Shown here: positions 48,532 to 57,784 of the stretch, one piece after another | Numbering within the stretch: position 1 is the stretch's first letter | Layout: the number at the start of each line of letters is the position of its first letter | NCBI RefSeq assembly: GCF_900090145.1 | Contig: NZ_FMHI01000007.1 | Location: 124,001-188,000 of the forward strand | DNA: 64,000 nt | Source: Streptomyces sp. WMMB 322 | GTDB lineage: Bacteria; Actinomycetota; Actinomycetes; Streptomycetales; Streptomycetaceae | Direction: 5' to 3' | Made by a program: the position numbers and the translations under genes | Notes under the pieces: generated by a model | Told to the model about the DNA's origin: nothing | The model's database searches: none | What the model saw: only the letters and a program-made list of their open reading frames with translations

Positions 48532-49020
48532 GTGAGCACTTCCTTCCGCCGGGCCTCCTGCGCCGCCACCGTAGCCGCCGCACTCGTGGCAGCCGCCGGG
48601 TGCACGGGCGGGGACGCGAGTGGCCCGACGCCGCCCAGCCCCTCCGGCGAGGCCGCCGGCGCATGCCGGTCGCTGCACGACCGGCTGCCGAAGCGTGTGG
48701 ACGGGCAGCAGCGGATCACGCTCGATCCCGCCTCGAAGTACACCGCGGCGTGGGGCGATCCGGCCATCGAGATGCGCTGTGGTGTGCCGCGCCCCGAGAA
48801 GCTCTCGCCCGGTAGTGAACATTACAACCCCACCGCGGAGGCGGCGGAAGTCAACGGGGTCTCCTGGCTGCTCGAACAGCGCGACGGCGGCTACCGCTTC
48901 ACGACCACCGACCGTGCCGCGAACGTCGAGTTGAGCGTTCCCGAGGACTACGCGCCGGAGATCAGCGCGCTGCCCGATCTCGCGAAGGCGATACGCGCCT
49001 CGGTGCCGAAGCGCTCCTGA
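48532..49020 (+). CDS. DUF3515 lipoprotein
   Basis: Exported lipoprotein of 162 residues. The signal (ASCAATVAAALVAAAGC) ends in a lipobox-like AAAGC with the lipidated Cys near residue 24, then a Thr/Pro/Ser-rich spacer. The folded part has CRSLHDRLPKRVDGQ, AAWGDPAIEMRCGVPRP and VNGVSWLLEQRDGGYRFTT; two cysteines (CRSL and RCGV) may form a disulfide. This matches the actinobacterial DUF3515 family, of unknown function. GTG start at 48532, 20 bp after the Lrp-like gene and convergent with ddl. Confidence 0.82.
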   Translation: MSTSFRRASCAATVAAALVAAAGCTGGDASGPTPPSPSGEAAGACRSLHDRLPKRVDGQQRITLDPASKYTAAWGDPAIEMRCGVPRPEKLSPGSEHYNPTAEAAEVNGVSWLLEQRDGGYRFTTTDRAANVELSVPEDYAPEISALPDLAKAIRASVPKRS

Positions 49021-49059
49021 CTGCCGCCGCCGCACGCCGGGCGCGCGCTCCCCGGCCCG

Positions 49060-50196
49060 CTACCGCAGGCCCGTCTCGCGCGTCAGAGCCGCCTGGATGA
49101 GCCGGTCCACGAGCTCCGCGTAGCTCACGCCGCTCTTCTGCCACATCCGCGGGTACATGGAGATCGGCGTGAATCCCGGCATCGTGTTGATCTCGTTGAT
49201 GACGAACTCGCCGCCGTCCGTGAGGAAGAAGTCCGCACGGACGAGGCCCTCGCATGAGGTCGCCTCGAAGGCCAGGACCGCCAGCTCCTGAACGCGTGCG
49301 GTCTGCTCGGGCGTGAGCGGCGCGGGCACGATGCCGGAGGCGGAGTCGATGTACTTGGCCTCGAAGTCGTAGAAGTCGTGCGCGCTCACGGGCGGGATCT
49401 CGGCGGGGACGCTCGCCCTGGGGCCGTCCTCGAACTCCAGCACCCCGCACTCGATCTCGCGTCCGCTGAGCAGCGATTCGACGATCACCTTCGGGTCGTG
49501 ACGCTGCGCCTCGGCCACGGCCTCGTCCAGGCCTCCGAGGTCGTCGACCTTCGTGATGCCCATCGACGAACCGCCCCGGGCCGGCTTCACGAACAGCGGC
49601 CACCCGTGTTCGCCTGCCAGGTCCACGATCCGCTTGCGGGCCGAGCCCGGGTCCGTCCGCCACTCGCGGGGACGGATCGTCACGTACGGGCCGACGGGGA
49701 GCCCGAAGGAGGCGAAGACGCGCTTCATGTACTCCTTGTCCATGCCGACCGCCGAGGCGAGCACGCCCGCACCGACGTAGGGCACCCCGGAGAGCTCCAG
49801 CAGCCCCTGGAGGGTGCCGTCCTCGCCGTAAGGACCGTGCAGCACCGGGAAGACGACGTCGACCTCGCCCAGCGCCTTCGGTACGGAACCGGGCTCCTGG
49901 TACGTCACCTCGCGGTTGCCCGGTTCGACGGGCAGCAGGACCCCGCCGGGCTGTGCGTCGGCCAGTTCCGCCACGCTGGGCAGCTTGCGGTTCTCGATCG
50001 CCATCCGCTCGGGCTCGTCGGCGGTCAGCGCCCAGTGACCGTCGGAGGTGATGCCGATGGGCAGCACCTCGTACTTGTCGCGGTCGATCGCACCGAGGAC
50101 GGCGCCCGCCGTGACGACGGAGATCGCGTGCTCGGAGCTTCGGCCGCCGAAGACGACGGCGACGCGGGGCTTGCGTGAAGGGCTCTGGCTGCTCAT
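49060..50196 (-). CDS. ddl: D-alanine--D-alanine ligase
   Basis: ATP-grasp ligase forming the D-Ala-D-Ala end of peptidoglycan stem peptides. The product is 378 residues, type A length. VAVVFGGRSSEHAISVVTAGAV, FPVLHGPYGEDGTLQGLLEL, VGAGVLASAVGMDKEYMK, FVKPARGGSSMGITKV and ADFFLTDGGEFVINEINTMPGFT (metal ligands Glu and Asn) are all in place. ATG at 50196. In actinobacteria it commonly sits next to gpsA and plsC, as here. The tyrosine-bearing loop (HDFYDFEAKYIDSASG) marks it as a D-Ala, not D-lactate, enzyme. Confidence 0.96.
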   Translation of the reverse strand: MSSQSPSRKPRVAVVFGGRSSEHAISVVTAGAVLGAIDRDKYEVLPIGITSDGHWALTADEPERMAIENRKLPSVAELADAQPGGVLLPVEPGNREVTYQEPGSVPKALGEVDVVFPVLHGPYGEDGTLQGLLELSGVPYVGAGVLASAVGMDKEYMKRVFASFGLPVGPYVTIRPREWRTDPGSARKRIVDLAGEHGWPLFVKPARGGSSMGITKVDDLGGLDEAVAEAQRHDPKVIVESLLSGREIECGVLEFEDGPRASVPAEIPPVSAHDFYDFEAKYIDSASGIVPAPLTPEQTARVQELAVLAFEATSCEGLVRADFFLTDGGEFVINEINTMPGFTPISMYPRMWQKSGVSYAELVDRLIQAALTRETGLR

Positions 50197-50308
50197 ATCG
50201 CGTCGACTGTACCGCCTGGGCCCACACGCGTCAGGGTCCGCGCCTCCGCGTCGTCACCGGCTCCGCGCACCGCGCAGGCGGCAGCGGAGGCCGCGGCGGA
50301 CGACGAGC

Positions 50309-50329
50309 CCCGGCAGCCCAACTGCCGGG
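50309..50329 (-). terminator. Small hairpin in the gpsA-ddl gap
   Basis: Eight-bp arms CCCGGCAG and CTGCCGGG with a 5-base loop, about 68 bp after the gpsA stop on its strand. No T-tract. It may limit read-through into ddl. Confidence 0.45.
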
Positions 50330-50396
50330 CAGCCGCGGCGATTACGGCCTCGCCGCTCGTCGGTGGTCGGGGCGCGCACCAGACGGCCCCTGCCGG

Positions 50397-51398
50397 TCAG
50401 ACACGTTCCGCCTTCGCGCTGCGTGACATGAGTTCCTTCAGGGCCACCAGGGGCGGCTTGCCGTCGTGGACGATGCCGACCACGGTCTCGGTCAGAGGCA
50501 TCTCCACGCCGTGCATACGGGCCAGTTCACGTACGGACTCGCACGATTTGACACCTTCCGCGGTCTGCCGTGTCACCGCGATCGTCTCCTCGAGCGTCAT
50601 GCCGCGGCCCAGGTTGGTGCCGAACGTGTGGTTGCGGGAGAGCGGCGAGGAGCACGTGGCCACCAGGTCGCCCATGCCGGCCAGGCCCGCGAAGGTGTGC
50701 GCGTCGGCGCCCATCGCCAGCCCGAGCCGTGTGGTTTCGGCGAGACCGCGGGTGATCAGTGAGGCCTTGGCGTTGTCACCGAGTTCCATGCCGTCGGCGA
50801 TGCCGACCGCCAGCGCGATCACGTTCTTGACCGCTCCGCCGAGTTCACAGCCGACGACGTCGGTATTGGTGTACGGACGGAAGTACGGAGTGTGACAGGC
50901 GGCCTGCAGCCGCTGCGCCACGGAAGCGTCCGTGCAGGCGACGACCGAGGCGGCCGGACGTCGCGCGGCGATCTCCTTCGCCAGGTTGGGCCCGGTCAGT
51001 ACGGCCACCCGTGAGCGTTCGACCTCCGCGACCTCCTCGATGACCTCGCTCATCCGCTTCGCGGTGCGCAGTTCGACGCCCTTCATGAGGGATACGAGCA
51101 CCGTGTCCTCGTGCAGCAGCGGCGCCCAGCCGGCGAGGTTGCCGCGCAGCGTCTGGGACGGCACGGCGAGCACGGTGAACTCGGCGCCCTCCGCCGCCTC
51201 CGCCGGGTCTGTGGTGGCGCGCACCGACGCGGGAAGTTCGACGTCGGGAAGGTAGTCGGGGTTCATGCGACGGGTGTTGACCGCCTCGGCGAGCTCCGCT
51301 CTCCTCCCCCAGAGGGTCACCTCGCAGCCCGCGTCGGCGAGCACCATCGCGAAGGCGGTGCCCCAGGAACCGGTGCCGAATACGGCGGCTTTCGTCAC
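50397..51398 (-). CDS. gpsA: Glycerol-3-phosphate dehydrogenase [NAD(P)+]
   Basis: Makes sn-glycerol-3-phosphate for phospholipids. The product is 333 residues. TKAAVFGTGSWGTAFAMVLAD is the Rossmann loop, VLVSLMKGVEL and LTGPNLAKEIA the middle, and GGAVKNVIALAVGIADGMELGDNAKASLITRGL holds the catalytic Lys. GTG at 51398 overlaps the plsC stop by four bases (GTGA), so acyl transfer and G3P supply are coupled. Confidence 0.96.
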   Translation of the reverse strand: MTKAAVFGTGSWGTAFAMVLADAGCEVTLWGRRAELAEAVNTRRMNPDYLPDVELPASVRATTDPAEAAEGAEFTVLAVPSQTLRGNLAGWAPLLHEDTVLVSLMKGVELRTAKRMSEVIEEVAEVERSRVAVLTGPNLAKEIAARRPAASVVACTDASVAQRLQAACHTPYFRPYTNTDVVGCELGGAVKNVIALAVGIADGMELGDNAKASLITRGLAETTRLGLAMGADAHTFAGLAGMGDLVATCSSPLSRNHTFGTNLGRGMTLEETIAVTRQTAEGVKSCESVRELARMHGVEMPLTETVVGIVHDGKPPLVALKELMSRSAKAERV

Positions 51399-52195
51399 GC
51401 GTTCTCTCCCCCGGCGCCGCCCGGGGACGCCGTGTCGTGCTGTGCCGGTTCCGCCTGCTGGGGAACCTGGTCCTGCGGCTGTTGTTCGGTTGCGCGGTGG
51501 TCGTAGCGCTCGGCGGGCGCGGGCTCGCCGCGGACTTCGGAAAGCAGTGCGGTGATCTCGTCCATGATGCGGTCCGTGACCTCGCGGAGCACAGCGGCGG
51601 TCGGTTCCGCGTCGTAGAACTCCGAGAGATCGATGGGCGGTCCGGCCTGCACGATCAGGGTCTTGCGCGGAAAGAGCTTGATCTCGCCACGCTTGGGATA
51701 GGGAGGCACGGCGAGATTCGCCCCCCACTGCGCAACGGGAATGACAGGTGCCCGCGTTTCCAGAGCCACGCGTGCGGCACCGGTCTTGCCCTTCATCGGC
51801 CACATGCCGGGAGCACGTGTGAGGGTGCCCTCCGGGTAGAACGCGACGCATTCCCCCTTGTTGATGGCGTCCACGGCCGCGCGGAAGGCCCCCATGGCGT
51901 CCTTGGACTCACGGAAGACGGGGATCTGGCCCGTGCCGCGCATGGCAGCTCCCACGAATCCGCTCCGGAAGAGACTGACCTTCGCGAGAAACCTCGGGAC
52001 CCTTCCGGTGTTGTACTGGAAGTGGGCATAGGAAAGCGGGTCCACAACAGAGTTGTGATTCACGACGGTGATAAAACCGCCCTTTTCCGGAATATGCTCC
52101 ATTCCGCGCCAGTCTCGCTTGAAGAAGAACAAGAGCGGCGGTTTCACCAAAACCGCGGCAAGGCGGTACCAGAAGCCGATTCTGCGGCGGGACAC
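51395..52195 (-). CDS. plsC: 1-acylglycerol-3-phosphate O-acyltransferase (PlsC family)
   Basis: Membrane-associated acyltransferase of 266 residues. The HX4D-type motif is NHNSVVDPL, the substrate motif FYPEGTLTR, and VIPVAQWG the third block. An N-terminal hydrophobic stretch (FWYRLAAVLVKPPLLFFF) should anchor it. The C-terminus is a Gln/Pro/Glu-rich tail. The GTG at 52195 has GAGGAG 11 bases upstream; longer in-frame starts add Pro/Arg-rich sequence. It overlaps gpsA by 4 bp. Confidence 0.92.
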   Translation of the reverse strand: MSRRRIGFWYRLAAVLVKPPLLFFFKRDWRGMEHIPEKGGFITVVNHNSVVDPLSYAHFQYNTGRVPRFLAKVSLFRSGFVGAAMRGTGQIPVFRESKDAMGAFRAAVDAINKGECVAFYPEGTLTRAPGMWPMKGKTGAARVALETRAPVIPVAQWGANLAVPPYPKRGEIKLFPRKTLIVQAGPPIDLSEFYDAEPTAAVLREVTDRIMDEITALLSEVRGEPAPAERYDHRATEQQPQDQVPQQAEPAQHDTASPGGAGGENA

Positions 52196-52463
52196 CCGGA
52201 CACCATCTCCTCTTGCCTGTTCGAACAGCCACGTGGTCCCGGCGGGCGGCAGGGCACGGCCTGCCGCAGAGAACGGGCGCGGGACCCTCGGCACCGCGGG
52301 CGTGGGCCTGACCGGCGCGCCCGGCGTGCGTTCACCCCGGCGCGCGAGGGGCAAGTCTCACCCCGTTACCCCCGCCGTGTCGAGCGCACGGCCCGCCTGC
52401 TCTGCCCCGCCACCGTAGCCGGGCGCCTGACGGGCTCTTCGGGCGGCGGGTGAGAATGAAGGG

Positions 52464-53153
52464 GTGCAGCCACATGTGACGCCCGTCGCGTGGACCCTCG
52501 TGGTGCCGTTGAAGCCGCTGATACGGGCCAAGAGCAGGCTCGCCGCGACAGCGGGCGGCCCGGGCCGTGCCCGGCTCGCCCTGGCCTTCGCACAGGACAC
52601 GGTGAGCGCCGGTCTGACCTGCGGGGCGGTGCGGGATGTGGCAGTTGTCACCGACGACCGCGGTGCGGCACGGGAACTGGCCGCGCTCGGCGCACGCATC
52701 GTGCGGGACGCTCCGTCCGCCGGTCTCAACCCCGCGCTGGCACACGGCGCCGCAGAGGTGCGTGCGCGGCGGCCCGACGCCCCCGTCGCGGCCCTGAACG
52801 CCGATCTGCCCGCGCTGCGCCCCGAAGAGCTTGCCCGGGTGCTCACCTTCGCCGCGCGCTCGCCTCGCGCGTTCCTCGCCGATGCCGACGGTACGGGCAC
52901 CACGCTGCTCTCGGCGCTTCCGGGCCATGCGCTCGGCCCGCACTTCGGCCCCGCCTCCCGCGCACGGCACCGGGCTTCGGGTGCGCAGGAGATCGTTCTC
53001 GCGCAGGTGGACAGCGTCCGCCGGGACGTGGACACGGCCGCCGACCTGGTGGCAGCCCGGGCGCTGGGACTGGGCCCGTTCACGGCGAGGGCCTGCCGCG
53101 AGCGGACCCCGTGCGACGGCGCCGGAGCCGCGCCCGTCAACAGCGGTCCGTGA
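52464..53153 (+). CDS. cofC: 2-phospholactate/phosphoenolpyruvate guanylyltransferase (CofC/FbiD)
   Basis: Nucleotidyltransferase of 229 residues in coenzyme F420 synthesis; the actinobacterial enzyme uses PEP. VVPLKPLIRAKSRLA is the nucleotide loop, VAVVTDDRGAARELAALGARIV and NPALAHGAA the middle, ALNADLPALRPEELARVL the metal-binding Asp segment, and LADADGTGTTLLSA the acceptor region. The start is GTG 52464 or GTG 52476. A strong palindrome follows the stop. It is divergent from plsC with 268 bp that show no further features. Confidence 0.88.
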   Translation: MQPHVTPVAWTLVVPLKPLIRAKSRLAATAGGPGRARLALAFAQDTVSAGLTCGAVRDVAVVTDDRGAARELAALGARIVRDAPSAGLNPALAHGAAEVRARRPDAPVAALNADLPALRPEELARVLTFAARSPRAFLADADGTGTTLLSALPGHALGPHFGPASRARHRASGAQEIVLAQVDSVRRDVDTAADLVAARALGLGPFTARACRERTPCDGAGAAPVNSGP

Positions 53154-53159
53154 CCCTCC

Positions 53160-53185
53160 AGGCCCCGTCCGGCCGGACGGGGCCT
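53160..53185. terminator. Perfect 26-bp palindromic hairpin between cofC and the small OB-like gene
   Basis: Eleven-bp arms AGGCCCCGTCC and GGACGGGGCCT around a self-complementary GGCC. It starts 6 bp after the cofC stop and ends 12 bp before the next ATG, so it would terminate cofC mRNA and also form the leader of the small gene if transcription continues. Confidence 0.7.
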
Positions 53186-53197
53186 AGGCTTCGCTGC

Positions 53198-53401
53198 ATG
53201 CAGGCCACTTCGTACACCTACGACCCCGTGACGCGCACGGGCAGCGTTCTGCTCGACGACGGAACGCCGCTCCCCTTCGACGCCGCCGCCTTCGACGCGG
53301 GGGGCCTGCGCCTGCTGCGGCCGGGGCAGCGCCTGCGCATCGAGGTCGAGGGCAGCGGGGACGACCGGAGAGTCACCTTCGTGACGCTCCAGACCCTTTG
53401 A
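53198..53401 (+). CDS. Small OB-fold/cold-shock-like protein, unknown function
   Basis: Protein of 67 residues: TYDPVTRTGSVLLDDGTPLPFDAAAF, LRLLRPGQRLRIEVEG, VTFVTLQTL. The alternating strands and the GSVLLDDGTPLPF opening recall a cold-shock/OB barrel, but the RNP motifs of CspA are absent. ATG at 53198 with no obvious Shine-Dalgarno; the space upstream is filled by the palindrome. Conserved small proteins of this kind are seen beside cofC in streptomycetes. Confidence 0.7.
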   Translation: MQATSYTYDPVTRTGSVLLDDGTPLPFDAAAFDAGGLRLLRPGQRLRIEVEGSGDDRRVTFVTLQTL

Positions 53402-53548
53402 GCGCTCGCGCGACCCGGCCGGCCTCTTCCGGGTAGGCACGGGACTTCCCCGAGCCGGGAGGACCCTCGCGGCATGCGATCGCGGCAACCGCCGTGCCGG
53501 CCGCACCGGGCGGGCTCCTGCGCAGGGCCGAGAGCCCCTGAAACGCCC

Positions 53549-53582
53549 GCCGGGCCGGACTCCGGCGGGAGTCCGGCCCGGC
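53549..53582 (-). terminator. Strong hairpin downstream of hupS
   Basis: Fifteen-bp perfect arms (GCCGGGCCGGACTCC and complement) with a 4-base loop GGCG, 38 bp after the hupS stop on its strand. It may also stop transcription from the small plus-strand gene. Confidence 0.85.
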
Positions 53583-53620
53583 GCTGCGGGGCGTGATGTG
53601 CGTTGCGTGGTACGGGCTGT

Positions 53621-54277
53621 TCAGCGCTTGCGTGCTGTGGCCCTCTTGGCGGCCGTCTTGCGCGCGGCGGTACGGCGGCCGGGGGCCTTCCTCGCAGGTG
53701 CCTTCTTGGCGGTGGCCTTCTTGGCCGAGGACTTCTTCGCGGTGGTCTTCTTCGCCGCCGCCTTCTTCGCGGTGGTCTTCTTCGCCGCCGCCTTCTTGGT
53801 GGCGGCCTTCTTCGCCGCCGTCTTCTTCGCGGGCATCCGCTTCGCGGTCGTCCTGACGGCGGCGGCCTTCTTGGCGGCTCCGCGCTTCGCGGCGGTCTTC
53901 TTCGCGCCCGCGCGCTTGGCCGCCGCCTTCTTCGCGGAAGTGCCGCCCATCAGGCTGCCCTTCGGGGCCTTCTTCACGGCGACGTCGTTCTTCGGAAGCT
54001 TCTTCGCCCCGCTGACCAGTTCCTTGAAGCCGGCACCGGCGCGGAAGCGCGGCACCGAGGTCTTGCGGACACGCACGCGCTCGCCGGTCTGCGGGTTACG
54101 GGCGTATCTGGCGGGCCGGTCCACCTTCTCGAAGGAGCCGAACCCGGTGACCGAGACCCGCTCCCCTGCCACAACGGAACGGACGATCGCGTCCAGTACG
54201 ACATCGACCGCTTCCGAGGCCTGCTGCCGTCCACCGAGCCTGTCCTGGATTGCTTCGACGAGCTGCGCCTTGTTCAC
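53621..54277 (-). CDS. hupS: HU-family nucleoid protein with histone H1-like tail (HupS)
   Basis: DNA-compacting protein of 218 residues. Residues 1-92 are a complete HU domain (NKAQLVEAIQDRLGG, VSVTGFGSFEKVDRPARYARNPQTGE, VPRFRAGAGFKELV). Residues 108-218 are a Lys/Ala tail of repeated AAKK, TTAKK and TAAKR units, like histone H1. In S. coelicolor the homologue HupS compacts the nucleoid in spores and maps beside leuCD, as here. GTG at 54277 follows GAAGGGGAAG. The AT-rich stretch TATATATC (about 54335-54345) may be part of its promoter. Confidence 0.95.
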   Translation of the reverse strand: MNKAQLVEAIQDRLGGRQQASEAVDVVLDAIVRSVVAGERVSVTGFGSFEKVDRPARYARNPQTGERVRVRKTSVPRFRAGAGFKELVSGAKKLPKNDVAVKKAPKGSLMGGTSAKKAAAKRAGAKKTAAKRGAAKKAAAVRTTAKRMPAKKTAAKKAATKKAAAKKTTAKKAAAKKTTAKKSSAKKATAKKAPARKAPGRRTAARKTAAKRATARKR

Positions 54278-54402
54278 GTCTTCCCCTTCGGAACTATTGC
54301 AGGAACGAATGTGTTCAAGCTTTTTCGCACGCTAGGCAGATATATACCTCGAATCAAACATGAAACGGGCGAATCACCCTTGTGCCGCAACGAACTCGCC
54401 CT

Positions 54403-54657
54403 TCATCGAGTTCCGTCAGCGCGCTTGCCTGCCTGTTCCTCGGGGAAGCGTCCCTCGTCGATATCCGTCATGAGACGGTCCACGCGCCGCTCCGCGTCGG
54501 CGAGATCGTGCTTCGAGGCCGCGGTGATGACGAGCAGCTTTCGCTGCAGCGCCACCCGTACGCCCTCGGGGACTTGCAGTGTGCGCACTCGTGTGTGCGC
54601 CTCCTTCAAGCGGGCGGCGAGCCGGTCGTAGAGATCGAGTTGACCGTCGCGTTCCAT
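54403..54657 (-). CDS. Conserved hypothetical protein between leuD and hupS
   Basis: Protein of 84 residues, mostly helical and charged: LYDRLAARLKEAHTRVRTLQVPEGVRVALQRKLLVITAASKHDLADAERRVDRLMTD split across its length. No known domain recognised. ATG at 54657. The position between leuD and hupS is conserved in streptomycetes as far as I recall. It could be a small coiled-coil regulator, but nothing shows this. Confidence 0.75.
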   Translation of the reverse strand: MERDGQLDLYDRLAARLKEAHTRVRTLQVPEGVRVALQRKLLVITAASKHDLADAERRVDRLMTDIDEGRFPEEQAGKRADGTR

Positions 54658-54792
54658 GCACCGATTGTGCCATCTGCGGTGAGTTGTCGCATACCGTCTC
54701 CCCAACGCACTCGCGCCCCACGCGGCGGAGGCGTGGGGCGCGGGCTGTGATGCGGTTGTGGGCCGTGCGGAGCGTGGGCGCTCAGATGCGCG

Positions 54793-55386
54793 TCACACTT
54801 GCTGCGTAAGGGGTTTGAACGAGGGGCGCCGCGATTCGTAGTCGGCGATGGCGGCCTCGTTCTTCAGGGTGAGGCTGATGTCGTCCAGCCCTTCGAGCAG
54901 CCGCCAGCGGGCGTTCTCGTCGAGTTCGAAGGCGGACTCGATCCCCGGTGCGACGATCTTGCGCTCGACGAGATCGACGGTGACCTCCGCCTGCGGGTCG
55001 GACTCGGCGAGCCGCCACAGCGCCTCGACGGTCTCGCGCGGCTGCACGACCGTGAGCAGGCCGTTCTTCAGGGAGTTGCCGCGGAAGATGTCCGCGAAGC
55101 GCGGCGAGACGACGACCTTGAAGCCGTAGTTCTGGAGCGCCCAGACGGCGTGCTCGCGGGAGGAGCCGGTGCCGAAGTCCTCACCGGCGACGAGCACCGT
55201 GCCGCCCTTGTACGCCTCCTGGTTGAGCACGAAGTCGTCCTGCTTGCGCCACGCCTCGAAGAGCCCGTCCTCGAAGCCGTCGCGGGTGACCTTCTTCAGC
55301 CAGTGCGCGGGGATGATCTGGTCGGTGTCGACGTTGCTGCGGCGCAGCGGTACGAGCCGCCCGGTGTGTGTCGTGAAGGCTTCCAT
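54793..55386 (-). CDS. leuD: 3-isopropylmalate dehydratase small subunit
   Basis: Swivel subunit of isopropylmalate isomerase in leucine synthesis. The product is 197 residues. [48 protein letters not shown] (substrate-binding) and [14 protein letters not shown] are diagnostic. It follows leuC after 14 bp. Confidence 0.97.
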   Translation of the reverse strand: MEAFTTHTGRLVPLRRSNVDTDQIIPAHWLKKVTRDGFEDGLFEAWRKQDDFVLNQEAYKGGTVLVAGEDFGTGSSREHAVWALQNYGFKVVVSPRFADIFRGNSLKNGLLTVVQPRETVEALWRLAESDPQAEVTVDLVERKIVAPGIESAFELDENARWRLLEGLDDISLTLKNEAAIADYESRRPSFKPLTQQV

Positions 55387-55400
55387 GGTGTTCCGTCTCC

Positions 55401-56825
55401 TCAGACGCCGGCGGGCACTCGTACGTCGGTCAGGTCGGCGGGCGAGGCCAGGCGCCCCAGCACCGCCGTCGCCGCGGCGACCTGCGGCGAGACCAGGTGC
55501 GTGCGGCCGCCCTTGCCCTGCCTGCCCTCGAAGTTGCGGTTCGAGGTGGAGGCGGCGCGCTCGCCCGGCTTGAGCTGGTCGGGGTTCATGCCCAGGCACA
55601 TCGAGCATCCCGCGTGCCGCCATTCGGCCCCGGCCTCCGTGAAGATCTTGTCCAGGCCCTCCTCGACGGCCTGGAGTGCGACGCGTACGGAGCCGGGCAC
55701 GACCAGCATCCTGGTCCCGTCGGCGACCTGCCGCCCCTGGAGGACGGCCGCGGCCGAACGCAGGTCCTCGATACGGCCGTTGGTGCACGAGCCGACGAAG
55801 ACGGTGTCCACGCCGACCTCGCGCAGCGGCTGCCCGGCAGTCAGCCCCATGTACTCCAGCGCCTTCTCGGCTGCCAGCCTGGCGCCCTCGTCCTCGAACG
55901 AGGCCGGGTCCGGCACGGAATCCGACAGCGGTGCACCCTGGCCCGGGTTCGTTCCCCAGGTCACGAACGGGGCCAACTCCCCGCCCTCGATGACGACCTC
56001 GTGGTCGAAGACCGCGTCGTCGTCGGTGCGCAGCGTCTTCCAGTACTCGACGGCGGCGTCCCAGTCGGCGCCCTGCGGCGCGTGCTCCCGGCCCCGGACG
56101 TACTCGACGGTGGTGTCGTCGGGGGCGATCATCCCGGCGCGGGCGCCGGCCTCGATGGACATGTTGCAGATGGTCATCCGCGCTTCCATCGACAGCTTCT
56201 CGATGGCCTCGCCGCGGTATTCGATGACGTAGCCCTGGCCGCCGCCCGTGCCGATCCTGGCGATGATCGCGAGGATGAGGTCCTTCGCCGTGACGTCCTC
56301 GGGGAGTTCGCCGTTGACGGTGACCGCCATCGTGCGGAACGGCGCCATCGGCAGCGTCTGGGTCGCCAGTACGTGTTCGACCTGGCTGGTGCCGATGCCG
56401 AAGGCCAGGGCGCCGAACGCGCCGTGCGTGGAGGTGTGCGAGTCGCCGCAGACCACGGTCGTTCCCGGCTGGGTCAGGCCGAGCTGCGGCCCGACCACGT
56501 GCACGACGCCCTGCTCGACGTCGCCCAGGGGGTGCAGCCGTACGCCGAAGTCCGCGCAGTTCTTGCGCAGCGTCTCCAGCTGCGTGCGTGAGACGGGGTC
56601 GGCGATGGGCTTGTCGATGTCGATGGTGGGGGTGTTGTGGTCCTCGGTCGCGATGGTGAGGTCGGTGCGGCGCACACGCCGGCCGTTCTTGCGAAGACCG
56701 TCGAAGGCCTGCGGGCTGGTCACCTCGTGCAGCAGGTGCAGGTCGATGAAGAGCAGGTCCGGCTCGCCTTCGGCGCGCGTGACGACGTGGTCGTCCCAGA
56801 CCTTCTCCGCGAGTGTCCGTCCCAT
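55401..56825 (-). CDS. leuC: 3-isopropylmalate dehydratase large subunit
   Basis: Aconitase-family catalytic subunit, 474 residues. The [4Fe-4S] cysteines lie in [14 protein letters not shown] and [46 protein letters not shown] is the other signature. ATG at 56825. It is divergent from ndgR, with an inverted repeat in the shared 167-bp region, fitting control by NdgR. Confidence 0.97.
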   Translation of the reverse strand: MGRTLAEKVWDDHVVTRAEGEPDLLFIDLHLLHEVTSPQAFDGLRKNGRRVRRTDLTIATEDHNTPTIDIDKPIADPVSRTQLETLRKNCADFGVRLHPLGDVEQGVVHVVGPQLGLTQPGTTVVCGDSHTSTHGAFGALAFGIGTSQVEHVLATQTLPMAPFRTMAVTVNGELPEDVTAKDLILAIIARIGTGGGQGYVIEYRGEAIEKLSMEARMTICNMSIEAGARAGMIAPDDTTVEYVRGREHAPQGADWDAAVEYWKTLRTDDDAVFDHEVVIEGGELAPFVTWGTNPGQGAPLSDSVPDPASFEDEGARLAAEKALEYMGLTAGQPLREVGVDTVFVGSCTNGRIEDLRSAAAVLQGRQVADGTRMLVVPGSVRVALQAVEEGLDKIFTEAGAEWRHAGCSMCLGMNPDQLKPGERAASTSNRNFEGRQGKGGRTHLVSPQVAAATAVLGRLASPADLTDVRVPAGV

Positions 56826-56966
56826 CGCTTTCCCTCCGGCCGGCCGCGTCGCCGGCCCACATCTCGAGATCCATTGGCTCACCACGGCCGCAGGGGCCCT
56901 GCCGGTCCTTGGTGTGCTCCGCCACTCCAGGGTGGCGGGTGGCGCCGGAAAAGGAACTTGCGTTTC

Positions 56967-56986
56967 ATACTCTGAGACGCGAGTAT
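56967..56986. promoter_or_regulatory. Inverted repeat in the leuC-ndgR intergenic region
   Basis: ATACTC and GAGTAT are separated by 8 bases, ending 6 bases before the ndgR ATG. IclR-family regulators bind such short inverted repeats, and NdgR is known to regulate leuCD in S. coelicolor, so this is a good candidate operator for both genes. Confidence 0.55.
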
Positions 56987-56992
56987 CGACGC

Positions 56993-57712
56993 ATGGACAA
57001 CTCTAGCGGTGTCGGCGTTCTCGACAAGGCGGCCCTGGTACTGAGCGCCCTGGAGTCCGGTCCGGCCACCCTCGCCGGGCTGGTCGGGGCGACCGGCCTG
57101 GCACGTCCGACGGCACACCGGCTCGCGGTGGCCCTGGAGCACCACCGCCTGGTCGCCCGGGACATACAGGGGCGCTTCATCCTCGGCCCGCGCCTGGGCG
57201 AACTCGCCGCCGCGGCGGGCGAGGACCGCCTTCTCGCCTCCGCCGGGCCCGTACTCACGCACCTTCGCGACGTGACGGGCGAGAGCGCACAGCTCTACCG
57301 GCGCCAGGGCGACATGCGCATCTGCGTCGCCGCCGCGGAGCGGCTGTCCGGATTGCGGGACACCGTCCCGGTCGGCTCGACGCTGCCGATGAAGGCGGGT
57401 TCGGCGGCACAGATCCTGATGGCCTGGGAGGAGCCGGAGCGTCTGCACCGCGGCCTCCAGGGAGCACGCTTCACGGCGACGGCGCTCTCGGGCGTACGGC
57501 GCAGGGGCTGGGCACAGTCCGTGGGCGAACGCGAACCCGGCGTGGCCTCCGTCTCGGCACCTGTGCGGGGTCCGTCCAACCGCGTCGTAGCCGCCGTCTC
57601 CGTCTCCGGGCCGATCGAGCGGCTGACCCGGCATCCCGGCCGTATGCACGCACAGGCGATCGTCGACGCCGCGGCACGGCTGAGCGAGTCCCTGCGCAGG
57701 ACGACGGGCTGA
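56993..57712 (+). CDS. ndgR: IclR-family regulator NdgR
   Basis: Regulator of 239 residues. The N-terminal winged helix is [47 protein letters not shown]; the C-terminal effector domain has [38 protein letters not shown] and [16 protein letters not shown]. coelicolor NdgR, of the same size and also divergent from leuC, controls branched-chain amino-acid synthesis and affects antibiotic production. ATG at 56993. Confidence 0.92.
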   Translation: MDNSSGVGVLDKAALVLSALESGPATLAGLVGATGLARPTAHRLAVALEHHRLVARDIQGRFILGPRLGELAAAAGEDRLLASAGPVLTHLRDVTGESAQLYRRQGDMRICVAAAERLSGLRDTVPVGSTLPMKAGSAAQILMAWEEPERLHRGLQGARFTATALSGVRRRGWAQSVGEREPGVASVSAPVRGPSNRVVAAVSVSGPIERLTRHPGRMHAQAIVDAAARLSESLRRTTG

Positions 57713-57784
57713 GCGGCGGCACTCGCTCCCGAGGCCGCACGCCCCCGTGAACGGCAGACGCCGGTCACGCCCCGCCCTCCCGCG

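Noticed and set aside
53640..53950. Repeat array in hupS as a separate repeat locus
   Set aside because: It is the coding sequence of the Lys/Ala histone H1-like tail.
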